Shown here: piece by piece, positions 5,687-5,947 of the stretch
Position numbering within the stretch: position 1 is the first letter of the stretch
Layout of the letters: each line of letters opens with the position of its first letter
Source: Coriobacteriia bacterium
Lineage (GTDB): Bacteria; Actinomycetota; Coriobacteriia; Coriobacteriales; Atopobiaceae
Reading direction: 5' to 3'
Assembly (NCBI GenBank): GCA_003150175.1
Contig: QAKZ01000048.1
Coordinates: 1-5,947, forward strand
DNA: 5,947 nucleotides
Notes under the pieces: model-generated
Seen by the model: the letters and a program-made list of their open reading frames with translations, nothing else
Databases searched by the model: none
What the model was told of the DNA's origin: nothing
Position numbers and translations under genes: made by a program

Positions 5687-5947
5687 ATGAAGATCCTGCA
5701 GAACGACGGCCAGGTCATCGAGTGCCCCGCCGATGAGGTCACCCACGTCGTGCGCCACTCGGCCGCCCACATCATGGCCCAGGCCATCTCGCGCCTGTAT
5801 CCCGGCACCGACTTCGCCTATGGCCCCGCGACCGACAACGGCTTCTACTACGACGTCGACCTCCCCGAGGGCCAGAAGATCAGCGAGGACGACCTGCCCG
5901 CCATCGAGGCCGAGATGAAGAAGATCTGCAAGGAGAACCTCAAGTTC
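5687..5947 (+). CDS. thrS: Threonyl-tRNA synthetase, 5' part (87 residues visible)
   Basis: This is the start of ThrRS, which charges tRNA-Thr with threonine in the cytoplasm. [12 protein letters not shown] (residues 23-34) carries the His24-x3-His28 motif of the N2 editing domain that removes mischarged serine. [14 protein letters not shown] (45-58) and the following [13 protein letters not shown] segment match the same domain. The catalytic and anticodon-binding domains lie beyond the right edge. The ATG has AAAGAGG at 5674-5680, 6 nt upstream. Oddly, only 22 residues precede RHSAAH, where bacterial ThrRS usually has a TGS domain of about 60 residues. The upstream frame is open to 5558 but its translation is not TGS-like, so the short N-terminus looks real. 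The gene follows a leader with attenuator features, suggesting control by threonyl-tRNA supply. Confidence 0.93.
   Translation, partial: MKILQNDGQVIECPADEVTHVVRHSAAHIMAQAISRLYPGTDFAYGPATDNGFYYDVDLPEGQKISEDDLPAIEAEMKKICKENLKF

Noticed and set aside
5415..5690. Open frame of 91 codons between the zinc-ribbon gene and thrS
   Set aside because: It reads through a strong terminator hairpin and the leader hairpins, has an Arg-rich mixed composition and ends inside the thrS start; not a gene.

Overview
The window is a compact, single-strand (+) stretch of a high-GC chromosome with G/C-rich third codon positions. Gene order is fhs (3' part) - fchA - folD - folE - folC - small membrane zinc-ribbon gene - thrS (5' part). 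The base composition, this gene order and the protein style (clostridial-like one-carbon enzymes in an actinobacterial codon background) suggest a gut-type actinobacterium of the class Coriobacteriia, for example Collinsella or a relative. That placement is inference from pattern recognition; no search was run. There is no mobile element, CRISPR array, tRNA or rRNA.

Bases 1-4886 form a folate and one-carbon block. Formate-tetrahydrofolate ligase (Fhs) loads formate onto THF. A cyclodeaminase/cyclohydrolase-family protein (FchA) and FolD interconvert formyl-, methenyl- and methylene-THF. FolE starts de novo pterin synthesis from GTP, and FolC makes dihydrofolate and adds the polyglutamate tail. 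A short palindromic hairpin with a T-run separates fhs from fchA. fchA, folD and folE are packed tightly (2-nt gap, then a 4-nt ATGA overlap), and folC follows after 67 nt. FolD lacks the lysine and glutamine that FolD cyclohydrolase activity normally needs, so FchA two bases upstream probably supplies the cyclohydrolase step. If so, the folD/fchA pair is a split version of the usual bifunctional enzyme.

Bases 4887-5455 hold an independent unit: an extended -10 promoter, a gene for a two-pass membrane protein with two C-terminal four-cysteine zinc knuckles (function unknown), and a strong intrinsic terminator.

Bases 5456-5686 are a 231-nt leader in front of thrS. It contains a well-formed 14-codon leader ORF with a Shine-Dalgarno sequence and Thr-Gln-Thr-Ile codons just before its stop. 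Three overlapping hairpins follow that can act as 1:2, 2:3 (antiterminator) and 3:4 (terminator). This is the layout of a ribosome-mediated transcription attenuator responding to charged tRNA-Thr, rather than the T-box that would usually be expected for an aminoacyl-tRNA synthetase in Gram-positive bacteria. The ThrRS it precedes appears to start directly at the editing domain, without the usual N-terminal TGS domain. The gene runs off the right edge.
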